Source: an uncultured Chromatiales bacterium (GTDB lineage Bacteria > Pseudomonadota > Gammaproteobacteria > Steroidobacterales > GCA-2729495). Taken from it: a stretch of DNA of 11,270 bases. Shown piece by piece: positions 1 through 11,270 of this stretch (its first letter is position 1; each line of letters opens with the position of its first letter). The notes under the pieces are model-generated. The model did not search any database, was not told the DNA's origin, and worked only from the letters and a program-made list of their open reading frames with translations. The DNA is taken from assembly GCA_913058165.1 (NCBI GenBank), contig CAJXQV010000019.1, forward strand, positions 1 to 11,270, in the 5' to 3' direction. The translations under genes and the position numbers were made by a program.

Positions 1-739
<739 letters not shown>

Positions 740-741
740 CT

Positions 742-770
742 ACTCTAGCAACGAGGGGGAAATCGGGCAA
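742..770 (-). promoter_or_regulatory. Candidate sigma-70 promoter for mreB
   Basis: On the minus strand there is TTGCCC (770-765), a 17-nt spacer, and TAGAGT (747-742), each matching the -35/-10 consensus at four of six positions with ideal spacing. It would start transcription near 735 and leave a leader of about 32 nt before the mreB start at 703. This is an inference from consensus matching in a 114-bp divergent region that must hold a promoter for each side. Confidence 0.4.
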
Positions 771-778
771 GCGCGGTG

Positions 779-784
779 TATCAT
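779..784 (+). promoter_or_regulatory. Possible -10 element for the gatCAB-hslO operon
   Basis: TATCAT matches the -10 consensus at five of six positions and lies 34 nt before the gatC start chosen here. No good -35 lies 16-18 nt upstream (the region is G-rich, around GGGGGAAA), so this is a weak call. The rightward operon needs a promoter somewhere in the divergent gap, and this is the best candidate I can see. Confidence 0.25.
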
Positions 785-817
785 TGCGCTCCTTTCAATC
801 CGTATGCAGGTGTTTTC

Positions 818-1105
818 ATGCCCTTGTCGAAGCAGGATATAGACCATATCGCCCTATTGGCCCGCCTTGAGGTGGCGCCACAGGAGAAGGGTGATTACGT
901 AGAGAAACTGTCGCAGATCATAGAGTTGGTCGAACAGTTGCGCGCGGTAGACACCACTGGCGTGGTGCCGATGGCGCATCCGCTCGATATGGTTCAGCGT
1001 CTGAGACCGGATTCGGTCACCGAGACGGATCAGCGTGATTACCTGCAGCAGAATGCGCGTGACACTGAAAATGGCTTGTATACAGTTCCCAAAGTTATTG
1101 AGTAA
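818..1105 (+). CDS. gatC: GatC, subunit C of Asp-tRNA(Asn)/Glu-tRNA(Gln) amidotransferase
   Basis: Small belt-like subunit that wraps around GatA and holds the GatA-GatB complex together; the heterotrimer is cytoplasmic and converts mischarged Asp-tRNA(Asn) and/or Glu-tRNA(Gln) to the correct amidated form. The product is 95 residues, the usual family length, and carries the typical N-terminal helix (DIDHIALLARLEV, about 7-19) and a central LSQIIELVEQL helix. A conserved stretch MAHPLDMVQRLRPD follows, and the C-terminus ends in DTENGLYTVPKVIE. I chose ATG 818 because AGGTG at 808-812 is a well-placed ribosome binding site and the protein then begins like other GatC. An in-frame ATG at 776 would add 14 residues with no family similarity and would overlap the likely promoter. 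It is first of the operon gatC-gatA-gatB-hslO, with 61 nt before gatA. Confidence 0.95.
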   Translation: MPLSKQDIDHIALLARLEVAPQEKGDYVEKLSQIIELVEQLRAVDTTGVVPMAHPLDMVQRLRPDSVTETDQRDYLQQNARDTENGLYTVPKVIE

Positions 1106-1166
1106 CGCATTGCCGCGCCGTATACGTTGGTGCTGAGTGATGCAAACATAGAGATCTATTGACACG

Positions 1167-2636
1167 ATGAGCACTCTGCTTCCCGATTTCGCTGAAATGG
1201 CCCGGGCGTTACGCGCCGGAAAAGTCAGCAGCCGTGAACTAACCGGCGATTGTCTGGCACGTATTAAGCGTCACGACAGCACACTTAATTCTTTTATATC
1301 GGTTTATCCCGAGCAGGCCCTGGCCGCCGCCGATGCCGCGGATAAGGCCATCGCCTCCGGCAGTGCCGGGCCGCTCACCGGCATCCCGATGGCGCATAAA
1401 GATATTTTTTGCGCTGAAGGCACCCGCACCACGGTGGGCTCGAAGATGCTCGATAACTTTGTTGCACCCTATGACTCGCGGGTTGTCAGTGGTTTGGCAG
1501 CGGCGGGTATGGTTTCGGTGGGCAAAACCAACATGGACGAGTTTGCGATGGGCTCTTCCAATGAGACCAGTTATTTTGGTCCTGTGAAAAATCCCTGGGA
1601 TCTGCAGCGCTCACCGGGAGGTTCATCCGGTGGTTCAGCTGCGGCGGTTGCTGCAGGCTTGGTGCCCGCAGCAACCGGCACCGATACGGGCGGTTCAATT
1701 CGTCAGCCGGCAGCACTCACTGGCCTTACCGGCCTGAAGCCGACCTATGGCAGGGTTTCCCGCTATGGCATGGTCGCGTTTGCTTCGAGCCTGGATCAGG
1801 CCGGCACTCTGACCCGCAGCGCGGCCGATGCCGCGCTAATGTTGGGTGCAATGGCCGGTTTCGATGAGCGTGATTCCACCTGTGCAAATGTTCCCGTGCC
1901 CGATTACTCAGCTACGCTGAATGACTCCTTGCAGGGTAAAACCATCGGTGTGCCGAAAGAATTTTTCGATGATGGGCTCGAAGCGGGCTGCGCTCAGGCG
2001 GTGCAGGATGCGATTAAGCAGTACCAAGAATTAGGCGCAGTAGTTAAAGAAGTGTCGCTGCCTAATCTCGCGATGTCGGTACCGGTGTATTACATCGTGG
2101 CACCTGCAGAGTGCTCATCGAATCTATCGCGGTTTGACGGCGTGCGTTTTGGGTATCGCACCGAGTCGACCGGTGATTTGGCCGACATGTATACGCGCAC
2201 TCGCAGCGAAGCTTTCGGTGCCGAAGTGAAGCGGCGCATCATGACCGGTGCTTATGTGCTCTCCGCCGGTTATTACGATGCCTACTATCTGCAGGCGCAA
2301 AAAGTGCGGCAGTTGATCAGTGATGATTTGAGCCACTGCTTTGCTGAAGTGGACGTCATCATGGGCCCAACCACGCCCACCCCGGCATTTAAACTGGGCG
2401 AGAAGATGAACGATCCTGTGCAGATGTACCTGAATGATATGTACACCATAGCCGCGAATCTGGCGGGTCTGCCGGCCATATCAATTCCCTGTGGGTTCTC
2501 GCAGAACCTACCTGTTGGTTTGCAGTTAATAGGCACGCAGTTTGCTGAGGGTTTGTTACTCAACTGCGCGCATCAGTATCAGCAGGCAACTGACTGGCAT
2601 CTGCGCACACCGGTAATATCCGGAGGTGCGGCATGA
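1167..2636 (+). CDS. gatA: GatA, glutaminase subunit of tRNA-dependent amidotransferase
   Basis: Amidase-signature enzyme that hydrolyses glutamine and delivers ammonia through a channel to GatB, where aminoacyl-tRNA is amidated. The 489-residue product has the expected length and the Ser-cisSer-Lys triad: K78 in AHKDIF, S153 in the glycine/serine-rich segment [11 protein letters not shown], and S177 in [14 protein letters not shown]. The conserved [13 protein letters not shown] segment (121-133) and the C-terminal [14 protein letters not shown] region are also present. The start at 1167 gives the normal N-terminus but has only a poor Shine-Dalgarno, so translation may depend on coupling with gatC or be modest. 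Its stop overlaps the gatB start as ATGA. Many gammaproteobacteria have glutaminyl-tRNA synthetase, so here the complex may mainly make Asn-tRNA(Asn); that cannot be decided from this window. Confidence 0.98.
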   Translation: MSTLLPDFAEMARALRAGKVSSRELTGDCLARIKRHDSTLNSFISVYPEQALAAADAADKAIASGSAGPLTGIPMAHKDIFCAEGTRTTVGSKMLDNFVAPYDSRVVSGLAAAGMVSVGKTNMDEFAMGSSNETSYFGPVKNPWDLQRSPGGSSGGSAAAVAAGLVPAATGTDTGGSIRQPAALTGLTGLKPTYGRVSRYGMVAFASSLDQAGTLTRSAADAALMLGAMAGFDERDSTCANVPVPDYSATLNDSLQGKTIGVPKEFFDDGLEAGCAQAVQDAIKQYQELGAVVKEVSLPNLAMSVPVYYIVAPAECSSNLSRFDGVRFGYRTESTGDLADMYTRTRSEAFGAEVKRRIMTGAYVLSAGYYDAYYLQAQKVRQLISDDLSHCFAEVDVIMGPTTPTPAFKLGEKMNDPVQMYLNDMYTIAANLAGLPAISIPCGFSQNLPVGLQLIGTQFAEGLLLNCAHQYQQATDWHLRTPVISGGAA

Positions 2637-4066
2637 GTTGGGAAGTTGTCATCGGGCTTGAGGTTCATGCGCAGCTCGCCACCAAGTCAAAGATTTTCTC
2701 TGGCGCTTCGACCGCTTTCGGTGCAGAGCCCAACACCCAGGCTTGTTTGGTGGATCTCGGCTATCCGGGCGTTTTGCCGGTACTGAATGAACAGGCTGTA
2801 GCGATGGCTGTGAAATTCGGGGTAGCTATTGGTGCTGAAATTACCCGGCGCTCAGTATTTGCACGCAAAAACTATTTCTACCCGGATCTTCCTAAGGGTT
2901 ATCAGATTTCGCAGTTTGAGCTGCCGATTGTTGGCAAAGGTCAGCTCACAATTAAACTGGAAGACGGTGCCGAGAAAGTTGTGGGTATTACCCGCGCACA
3001 CCTCGAAGAGGATGCCGGTAAGTCGCTGCATGAAAGCTTTAGTGATCGCACCGGTATTGATTTGAACCGGGCCGGCACGCCGTTGCTTGAGATTGTTTCT
3101 GAGCCGGATATGCGCAGTGCTAAAGAAGCTGTGGCTTATATGCGCAAGATTCACCAGATTGTTCGCTACCTTGGCGTTTGTGATGGGAACATGCAGGAAG
3201 GCTCGTTTCGTTGTGATGCGAACGTGTCAGTTCGCCCGATGGGTCAGGAAGAGTTAGGCACCCGCACGGAGTTGAAAAATATCAACTCGTTCAGATTTGT
3301 TGAGCGCGCTATTAATTTTGAAATTCAACGGCAGATTGATCTGATTGAAGACGGCGGCAGAGTGACGCAGGAAACCCGACTTTATGATCCCGATAAAGAC
3401 GAAACCCGTTCGATGCGCAGCAAAGAGGAAGCCAACGATTACCGTTACTTTCCTGATCCTGATTTGTTACCTGTGGTTATTGACGATGATTTCATCGCGG
3501 CCATTAAAGCTGCGCTGCCGGAGTTGCCCGAGGCCAGGGCCACCCGGTTTGCCGAGAGTTTTGGTTTGAAGTCGGCGCAGATTGAGACGTTGGTCGGAGA
3601 TGTCGATATGGCTGCGTACTTTGAGCAGGTGGTAGGCGAGGGTGCGGATCCGCGCCTGGCCGCTAACTACGTGCTTGGTGATCTAACCGGTGCGTTGAAT
3701 AAAGATTCGCTCGAGATCGCTGTGAGCAAGATCTCTGCTGTCGATATGGCGGGATTGATTAAGCGGGTTATGGATAACACGATCTCCGGCAAAATCGCGA
3801 AAGAAGTGTTCGAAGCAATGTGGAATGGCGAAGGCGGTGCCGACGCGGTTATCGAGAGCAAGGGCTTGAAGCAGATTACCGATACCGGCGCTATCGAAGC
3901 CGCTGTTGATCAGGTGATTGCAGATAATCCGCAGCAGGTTGAAGAATTCAAAGGCGGCAAAGAAAAGGTTCTGGGCTTCTTTGTGGGCAAGGTTATGCAG
4001 CTTACGCAGGGTAAAGCTAATCCCGGCCAGGTTAATAAGTTACTCCGCGACAAGTTGAGTGTCTGA
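2633..4066 (+). CDS. gatB: GatB, tRNA-binding kinase/transamidase subunit of amidotransferase
   Basis: ATP-dependent subunit that activates the side chain of Asp or Glu attached to tRNA and uses ammonia from GatA to amidate it. The 477 residues are full length. Visible hallmarks are the N-terminal IGLEVHAQL (7-15), [15 protein letters not shown] (80-94), HLEEDAGK (123-130), and the family signature region 183-201 containing [16 protein letters not shown]. The C-terminal part, from about residue 330, is the helical tRNA-recognition tail (YqeY-like), ending [13 protein letters not shown]. Start ATG 2633 overlaps the gatA stop by four bases and has a strong ribosome binding site, GGAGGTG at 2622-2628, inside gatA. 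Translational coupling should keep the subunits balanced. The stop at 4064-4066 is only 2 nt from hslO. Confidence 0.98.
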   Translation: MSWEVVIGLEVHAQLATKSKIFSGASTAFGAEPNTQACLVDLGYPGVLPVLNEQAVAMAVKFGVAIGAEITRRSVFARKNYFYPDLPKGYQISQFELPIVGKGQLTIKLEDGAEKVVGITRAHLEEDAGKSLHESFSDRTGIDLNRAGTPLLEIVSEPDMRSAKEAVAYMRKIHQIVRYLGVCDGNMQEGSFRCDANVSVRPMGQEELGTRTELKNINSFRFVERAINFEIQRQIDLIEDGGRVTQETRLYDPDKDETRSMRSKEEANDYRYFPDPDLLPVVIDDDFIAAIKAALPELPEARATRFAESFGLKSAQIETLVGDVDMAAYFEQVVGEGADPRLAANYVLGDLTGALNKDSLEIAVSKISAVDMAGLIKRVMDNTISGKIAKEVFEAMWNGEGGADAVIESKGLKQITDTGAIEAAVDQVIADNPQQVEEFKGGKEKVLGFFVGKVMQLTQGKANPGQVNKLLRDKLSV

Positions 4067-4068
4067 GC

Positions 4069-4947
4069 ATGGCGGTTGGTAAAGACACGCTGCGGCGTTT
4101 TATTTTTGAAGGTGAGGATATTCTTGGGAGCATCGTTCGTCTGGACGATGTCTGGGATACTTTGCGCACAGCTGATAACTACCCATCGCAGATAGAACCA
4201 TTGGTGGGTGAAGCTGCGGCTGCGGCTGCATTGCTCGGTCGGAGTCTTAAGTTCGATGGTCGGCTTACTTTTCAGGTTCAGGGTGCAGAGCATTTGCGGT
4301 TGCTGGTTATGCAAACCGATAACAAGCTAAACCTGCGCGGCATTGCCCGTTACGGCGACAAGCTGCCGGAGTATTTTACCGAGCTCGTGGAAGGCGGGCT
4401 GTTGACCATCACCATAGAGTCAGACGGTCTGGGCGGTAAGGCTGAGCGCTATCAAAGCGTGGTGCCGCTCTCTGAAAAAACGCTGGCTGACTGCCTCGGG
4501 GTTTACTACCGCCAGTCGGTGCAGTTGCCCACAGTGTTGTTGCTGGATGCCAGTAATCAGCGTGCCGCCGGATTGATGCTGCAGGCAATGCCCGAGCGGA
4601 AGCCCGGCAGTGGTCGCTGGAAGCAGTTGGTCGAAGAGCTTAAAGGCATGGATGTGCTGCGCATGTCCGGGCTGGATGACAGTGCGCTTTTGTCGGTGCT
4701 GTTTCCCGAAGATGATATTCGTCTGTTTACGCCAGAGCCGGTTGCGTTCCACTGCGATTGTTCCGATGAGCGAATCGAGAATATGCTGCGGATGTTTGGC
4801 GTGGACGAGCTGTCGTCACTGGCATCTGATCCGGGTCCTGTTGAGATTCGCTGCGAGTTCTGCAACAAGGGATACGAAGTCTCCGGCGAACGCATGGGCA
4901 AGCTGATTGCCGAAGTCTCCCCAAGTGCCAGCGGCCCGCTGCACTAA
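4069..4947 (+). CDS. hslO: Hsp33, redox-activated holdase chaperone
   Basis: Cytoplasmic chaperone that is inactive while its four zinc-bound cysteines are reduced. Oxidation (peroxide with heat, or hypochlorite) forms disulfides, releases zinc, unfolds the C-terminal switch and exposes client-binding surfaces. The 292-residue product is full length. The N-terminal domain shows KFDGRLTFQVQG (61-72), LRGIARY (89-95) and AERYQSVVPLSEKTLADCL. The zinc-binding redox switch is complete: C229 and C231 in HCDCS, C262 and C265 in RCEFCNKGY. Start ATG 4069 lies 2 nt after the gatB stop. No clear Shine-Dalgarno is seen, so translation is probably coupled to gatB. It is the last gene of the gat operon and is followed by a terminator 170 nt downstream. 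The link to GatCAB is positional; no direct functional tie is known to me. Confidence 0.97.
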   Translation: MAVGKDTLRRFIFEGEDILGSIVRLDDVWDTLRTADNYPSQIEPLVGEAAAAAALLGRSLKFDGRLTFQVQGAEHLRLLVMQTDNKLNLRGIARYGDKLPEYFTELVEGGLLTITIESDGLGGKAERYQSVVPLSEKTLADCLGVYYRQSVQLPTVLLLDASNQRAAGLMLQAMPERKPGSGRWKQLVEELKGMDVLRMSGLDDSALLSVLFPEDDIRLFTPEPVAFHCDCSDERIENMLRMFGVDELSSLASDPGPVEIRCEFCNKGYEVSGERMGKLIAEVSPSASGPLH

Positions 4948-5097
4948 GTATTTCATTCTGCGTTAGTGCTGCACGCGGCCAGAGTCGGTCTGCACCGTCA
5001 TGCCGATAATATCGTGGTTGCGCCGGCTAGCCAGGCGTCAGTGCCGCCCGCGATTGATGAATTTGTAGCGATCATGTCGCTAAAAAGCCATAAATAG
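4948..5097 (+). other. Small open frame directly after hslO, same frame (gene remnant or chance)
   Basis: After the hslO TAA (4945-4947) the same frame stays open for 49 codons to TAG at 5095-5097. The first possible start is GTG 4966, giving 43 residues including LHRHADNIVVAPAS and PPAIDEFVAIM. The composition looks protein-like and its codons resemble the neighbouring genes. There is no ribosome binding site, and I recognise no family. It could be a C-terminal gene fragment left after a deletion, a stop-readthrough extension of Hsp33, or chance; known Hsp33 proteins end where the TAA lies, so readthrough is the least likely. I do not call it a gene. Confidence 0.2.
5062..5086 (+). other. 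Hairpin in the hslO-regulator gap
   Basis: TAGCGA (5066-5071) and TCGCTA (5077-5082) form a perfect 6-bp stem around the loop TCATG. Three more T-A pairs flank it across a G/A mismatch (TTT 5062-5064 with AAA 5084-5086). It is followed on the plus strand by A-rich sequence rather than T, so it is not a classic terminator. It could protect the 3' end of the hslO mRNA or be incidental. Confidence 0.35.
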
Positions 5098-5116
5098 CAG
5101 CCAAAAGTCACGATGT

Positions 5117-5148
5117 GTAAAAAGCTCCGCTAAAGCGGGGCTTTTTAC
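5117..5148 (+). terminator. Rho-independent terminator after gatCAB-hslO (probably bidirectional)
   Basis: A 14-bp stem, GTAAAAAGCTCCGC (5117-5130) with GCGGGGCTTTTTAC (5135-5148), closes a TAAA loop; the only imperfection is one T-G wobble. The stem has a GC-rich top and a T5 tract in the downstream arm with A5 in the upstream arm, so it would also work on the minus strand. It ends the gat-hslO transcript and insulates the methionine operon. Confidence 0.88.
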
Positions 5149-5179
5149 AGCTGCGGTCCGGTTTGTGCGAACGGGGGGG

Positions 5180-5191
5180 AGCATCGATGCT
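5180..5191. promoter_or_regulatory. 12-bp perfect palindrome upstream of the regulator gene
   Basis: AGCATCGATGCT is a perfect 12-bp palindrome, immediately after a run of seven G (5173-5179) and 64-75 nt before the regulator start chosen here. It might be a protein-binding site in the regulatory region. Perfect 12-bp palindromes are expected a few times by chance in a sequence this long, so the case rests only on its position. Confidence 0.2.
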
Positions 5192-5201
5192 TTAGTCCCT
5201 C

Positions 5202-5244
5202 TTCAAATGCGGAGCTTGTATAAGTATAAAGAAATCCTTATATT
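5202..5244 (+). promoter_or_regulatory. Promoter with overlapping inverted repeat (putative autoregulatory operator)
   Basis: Two overlapping sigma-70-like promoters are readable. One is TTCAAA (5202-5207), 17 nt, TATAAA (5225-5230), with a start near 5237. The other is TTGTAT (5216-5221), 17 nt, TATATT (5239-5244), with a start near 5251, which would make the mRNA almost leaderless. Superimposed is the inverted repeat TATAAG (5219-5224), 12-nt gap, CTTATA (5237-5242), plus a second imperfect one, ATAAAG (5226-5231) with CCTTAT (5236-5241). ArsR-family repressors usually bind AT-rich inverted repeats covering their own promoter, so this is the natural operator candidate for the gene that follows. 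Confidence 0.5.
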
Positions 5245-5254
5245 TACCACCCAG

Positions 5255-10816
<5,562 letters not shown>

Positions 10817-11039
10817 TTACGGGCGGTGGAGTCACGCATGCGATGCGTTCTGCGGCATGACTATGGATACAAAATGACCTGTTTTTGTCATAAGTGTGCG
10901 CTAAGGCTTTGCTAAAGTTATACCCATATATTATAAATAACTGTGCAGCGCGATGATTTTTCGCGTGTTTATTGAGGGCGACAGGATAAAGGTCAAATTC
11001 TGTCAGCTATTTGTTGAGTTGTTTTAGTTGCTTGTCGGT
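10817..11039. other. Spacer after metH: hairpin and AT-rich region, no gene
   Basis: No convincing gene lies here; the best plus-strand frame (ATG 10953) is 24 codons without a ribosome binding site. At 10831-10861 an imperfect hairpin pairs GTCACGC with GCATGAC (one mismatch) 15 nt after the metH stop; it lacks a following T tract, and the nearest T run is at about 10882-10886. No strong terminator is visible for either the metH operon or the leftward gene at the right edge. At 10920-10940 the sequence is almost purely A and T. Confidence 0.5.
10909..10937 (+). promoter_or_regulatory. Promoter-like sequence downstream of metH
   Basis: TTGCTA (10909-10914), a 17-nt spacer and TATAAA (10932-10937) match a sigma-70 promoter at four and five of six positions with ideal spacing. 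Transcription would start near 10944 and run towards the 3' end of the leftward gene at 11040-11222. The minus strand also carries a perfect TATAAT at 10935-10930, but without a -35. It may drive a small RNA or antisense transcript, or be a chance effect of AT-richness. Confidence 0.3.
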
Positions 11040-11222
11040 CTATTGATAGGCCGCAGTTAAATCGGAGTAATGAGTTCTTTCTGGTTGCCAGCGCGGGTCG
11101 TTAAGTATTAGCGGCTGGCTGCGAACCTGAATATACCAGCTCTGTGGAGTACCCAGTGCGTTTAGTGGCAGCGGTTTTTGTTTCGTTAGCGTTGATGTCG
11201 ACAGCAACGGCAGAGCTTTGTG
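11040..11222 (-). CDS. C-terminal fragment of an unidentified protein (cut by adapter)
   Basis: The minus strand from 11222 to the stop TAG at 11042-11040 encodes 60 residues. Features include LPLNALGTPQSWYIQVRSQP and NDPRWQPERTHYSDL, and the end is LTAAYQ. The frame continues through the adapter to an apparent ATG at 11258, but that N-terminus (MSRGLGDVYKRQ) is translated Nextera adapter, so the true start is beyond the contig. The segment has no hydrophobic helix and no cysteines, and I do not recognise the family. That it is a real gene is inferred from the intact frame, the balanced residue composition with several W, Y, P and charged residues, and its convergent position; the open frame alone is too short to prove it. 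Confidence 0.5.
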   Translation of the reverse strand, partial: HKALPLLSTSTLTKQKPLPLNALGTPQSWYIQVRSQPLILNDPRWQPERTHYSDLTAAYQ

Positions 11223-11270
11223 CTGTCTCTTATACACATCTCCGAGCCCACGAGACAAGAGGCAATCTCG
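11223..11270. other. Nextera i7 adapter read-through (not genomic)
   Basis: CTGTCTCTTATACACATCT (11223-11241) is the complete 19-bp Tn5 mosaic end. CCGAGCCCACGAGAC (11242-11256) is the Nextera i7-side adapter, AAGAGGCA (11257-11264) is an 8-base index that from memory equals N711, and ATCTCG (11265-11270) is the start of P7. This is library sequence and should be removed. Confidence 0.97.

Noticed and set aside
776..817. An upstream ATG that would lengthen GatC by 14 residues
   Set aside because: The extra residues do not fit the family, and ATG 818 has a good ribosome binding site (AGGTG) and gives the normal GatC N-terminus.
4948..5254. A SAM, SAH or cobalamin riboswitch before the methionine genes
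   Set aside because: The only strong fold is the terminator of the upstream operon, which lies ahead of the likely transcription start; the leader from the predicted start is at most about 20 nt, too short for any aptamer.
10831..10861. Terminator for the metF-metH operon
   Set aside because: The stem is imperfect (a mismatch and unequal sides) and is not followed by a T tract, so I list it only as a hairpin in the spacer.
10953..11027. A 24-codon small protein gene after the promoter-like element
   Set aside because: No ribosome binding site, very short, and no recognisable feature; an open frame of this size is expected by chance in AT-rich sequence.

Overview
This is an 11.3 kb chromosomal fragment from a proteobacterium, most likely a gammaproteobacterium of the Pseudomonas/Cellvibrio side of the class. 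The evidence is the proteins themselves (MreB, GatCAB, Hsp33, MetF and cobalamin-dependent MetH all read as close gammaproteobacterial types) and the divergent mreB / gatC-gatA-gatB arrangement, which is also found in Pseudomonas. I cannot name a genus from sequence alone. The window is really a whole contig: both ends carry Tn5/Nextera adapter sequence (1-15 and 11223-11270), so only about 16-11222 is genomic.

Layout. On the left, the first 229 codons of mreB (rod-shape actin homologue) run leftwards off the contig. A 114-bp divergent promoter region separates it from a rightward operon gatC-gatA-gatB-hslO: the three subunits of the tRNA-dependent amidotransferase followed, 2 nt after gatB, by the redox-regulated chaperone Hsp33. 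This operon ends at a strong hairpin terminator (5117-5148). A 307-bp gap then holds a small in-frame ORF remnant, two hairpins, a 12-bp palindrome and a promoter overlapped by inverted repeats.

The second rightward unit is a methionine-cycle operon: an ArsR-type DNA-binding domain fused to a class I methyltransferase-like domain (SahR-like architecture), then metF (methylene-THF reductase) and metH (cobalamin-dependent methionine synthase), with a 20-nt gap and then an 8-nt overlap. MetF makes 5-methyl-THF and MetH uses it to methylate homocysteine, so the upstream regulator probably adjusts this flux in response to S-adenosylmethionine or S-adenosylhomocysteine. To the right of metH is an AT-rich spacer with a promoter-like sequence, then the last 60 codons of an unidentified leftward gene cut by the adapter.

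The window is mostly conserved housekeeping sequence. I see no mobile element, CRISPR array, tRNA, rRNA or defence system. The most interesting point is that the methyltransferase-like domain of the regulator has a degraded glycine motif (motif I), which suggests a non-catalytic ligand sensor. Its putative operator sits directly on its own promoter.
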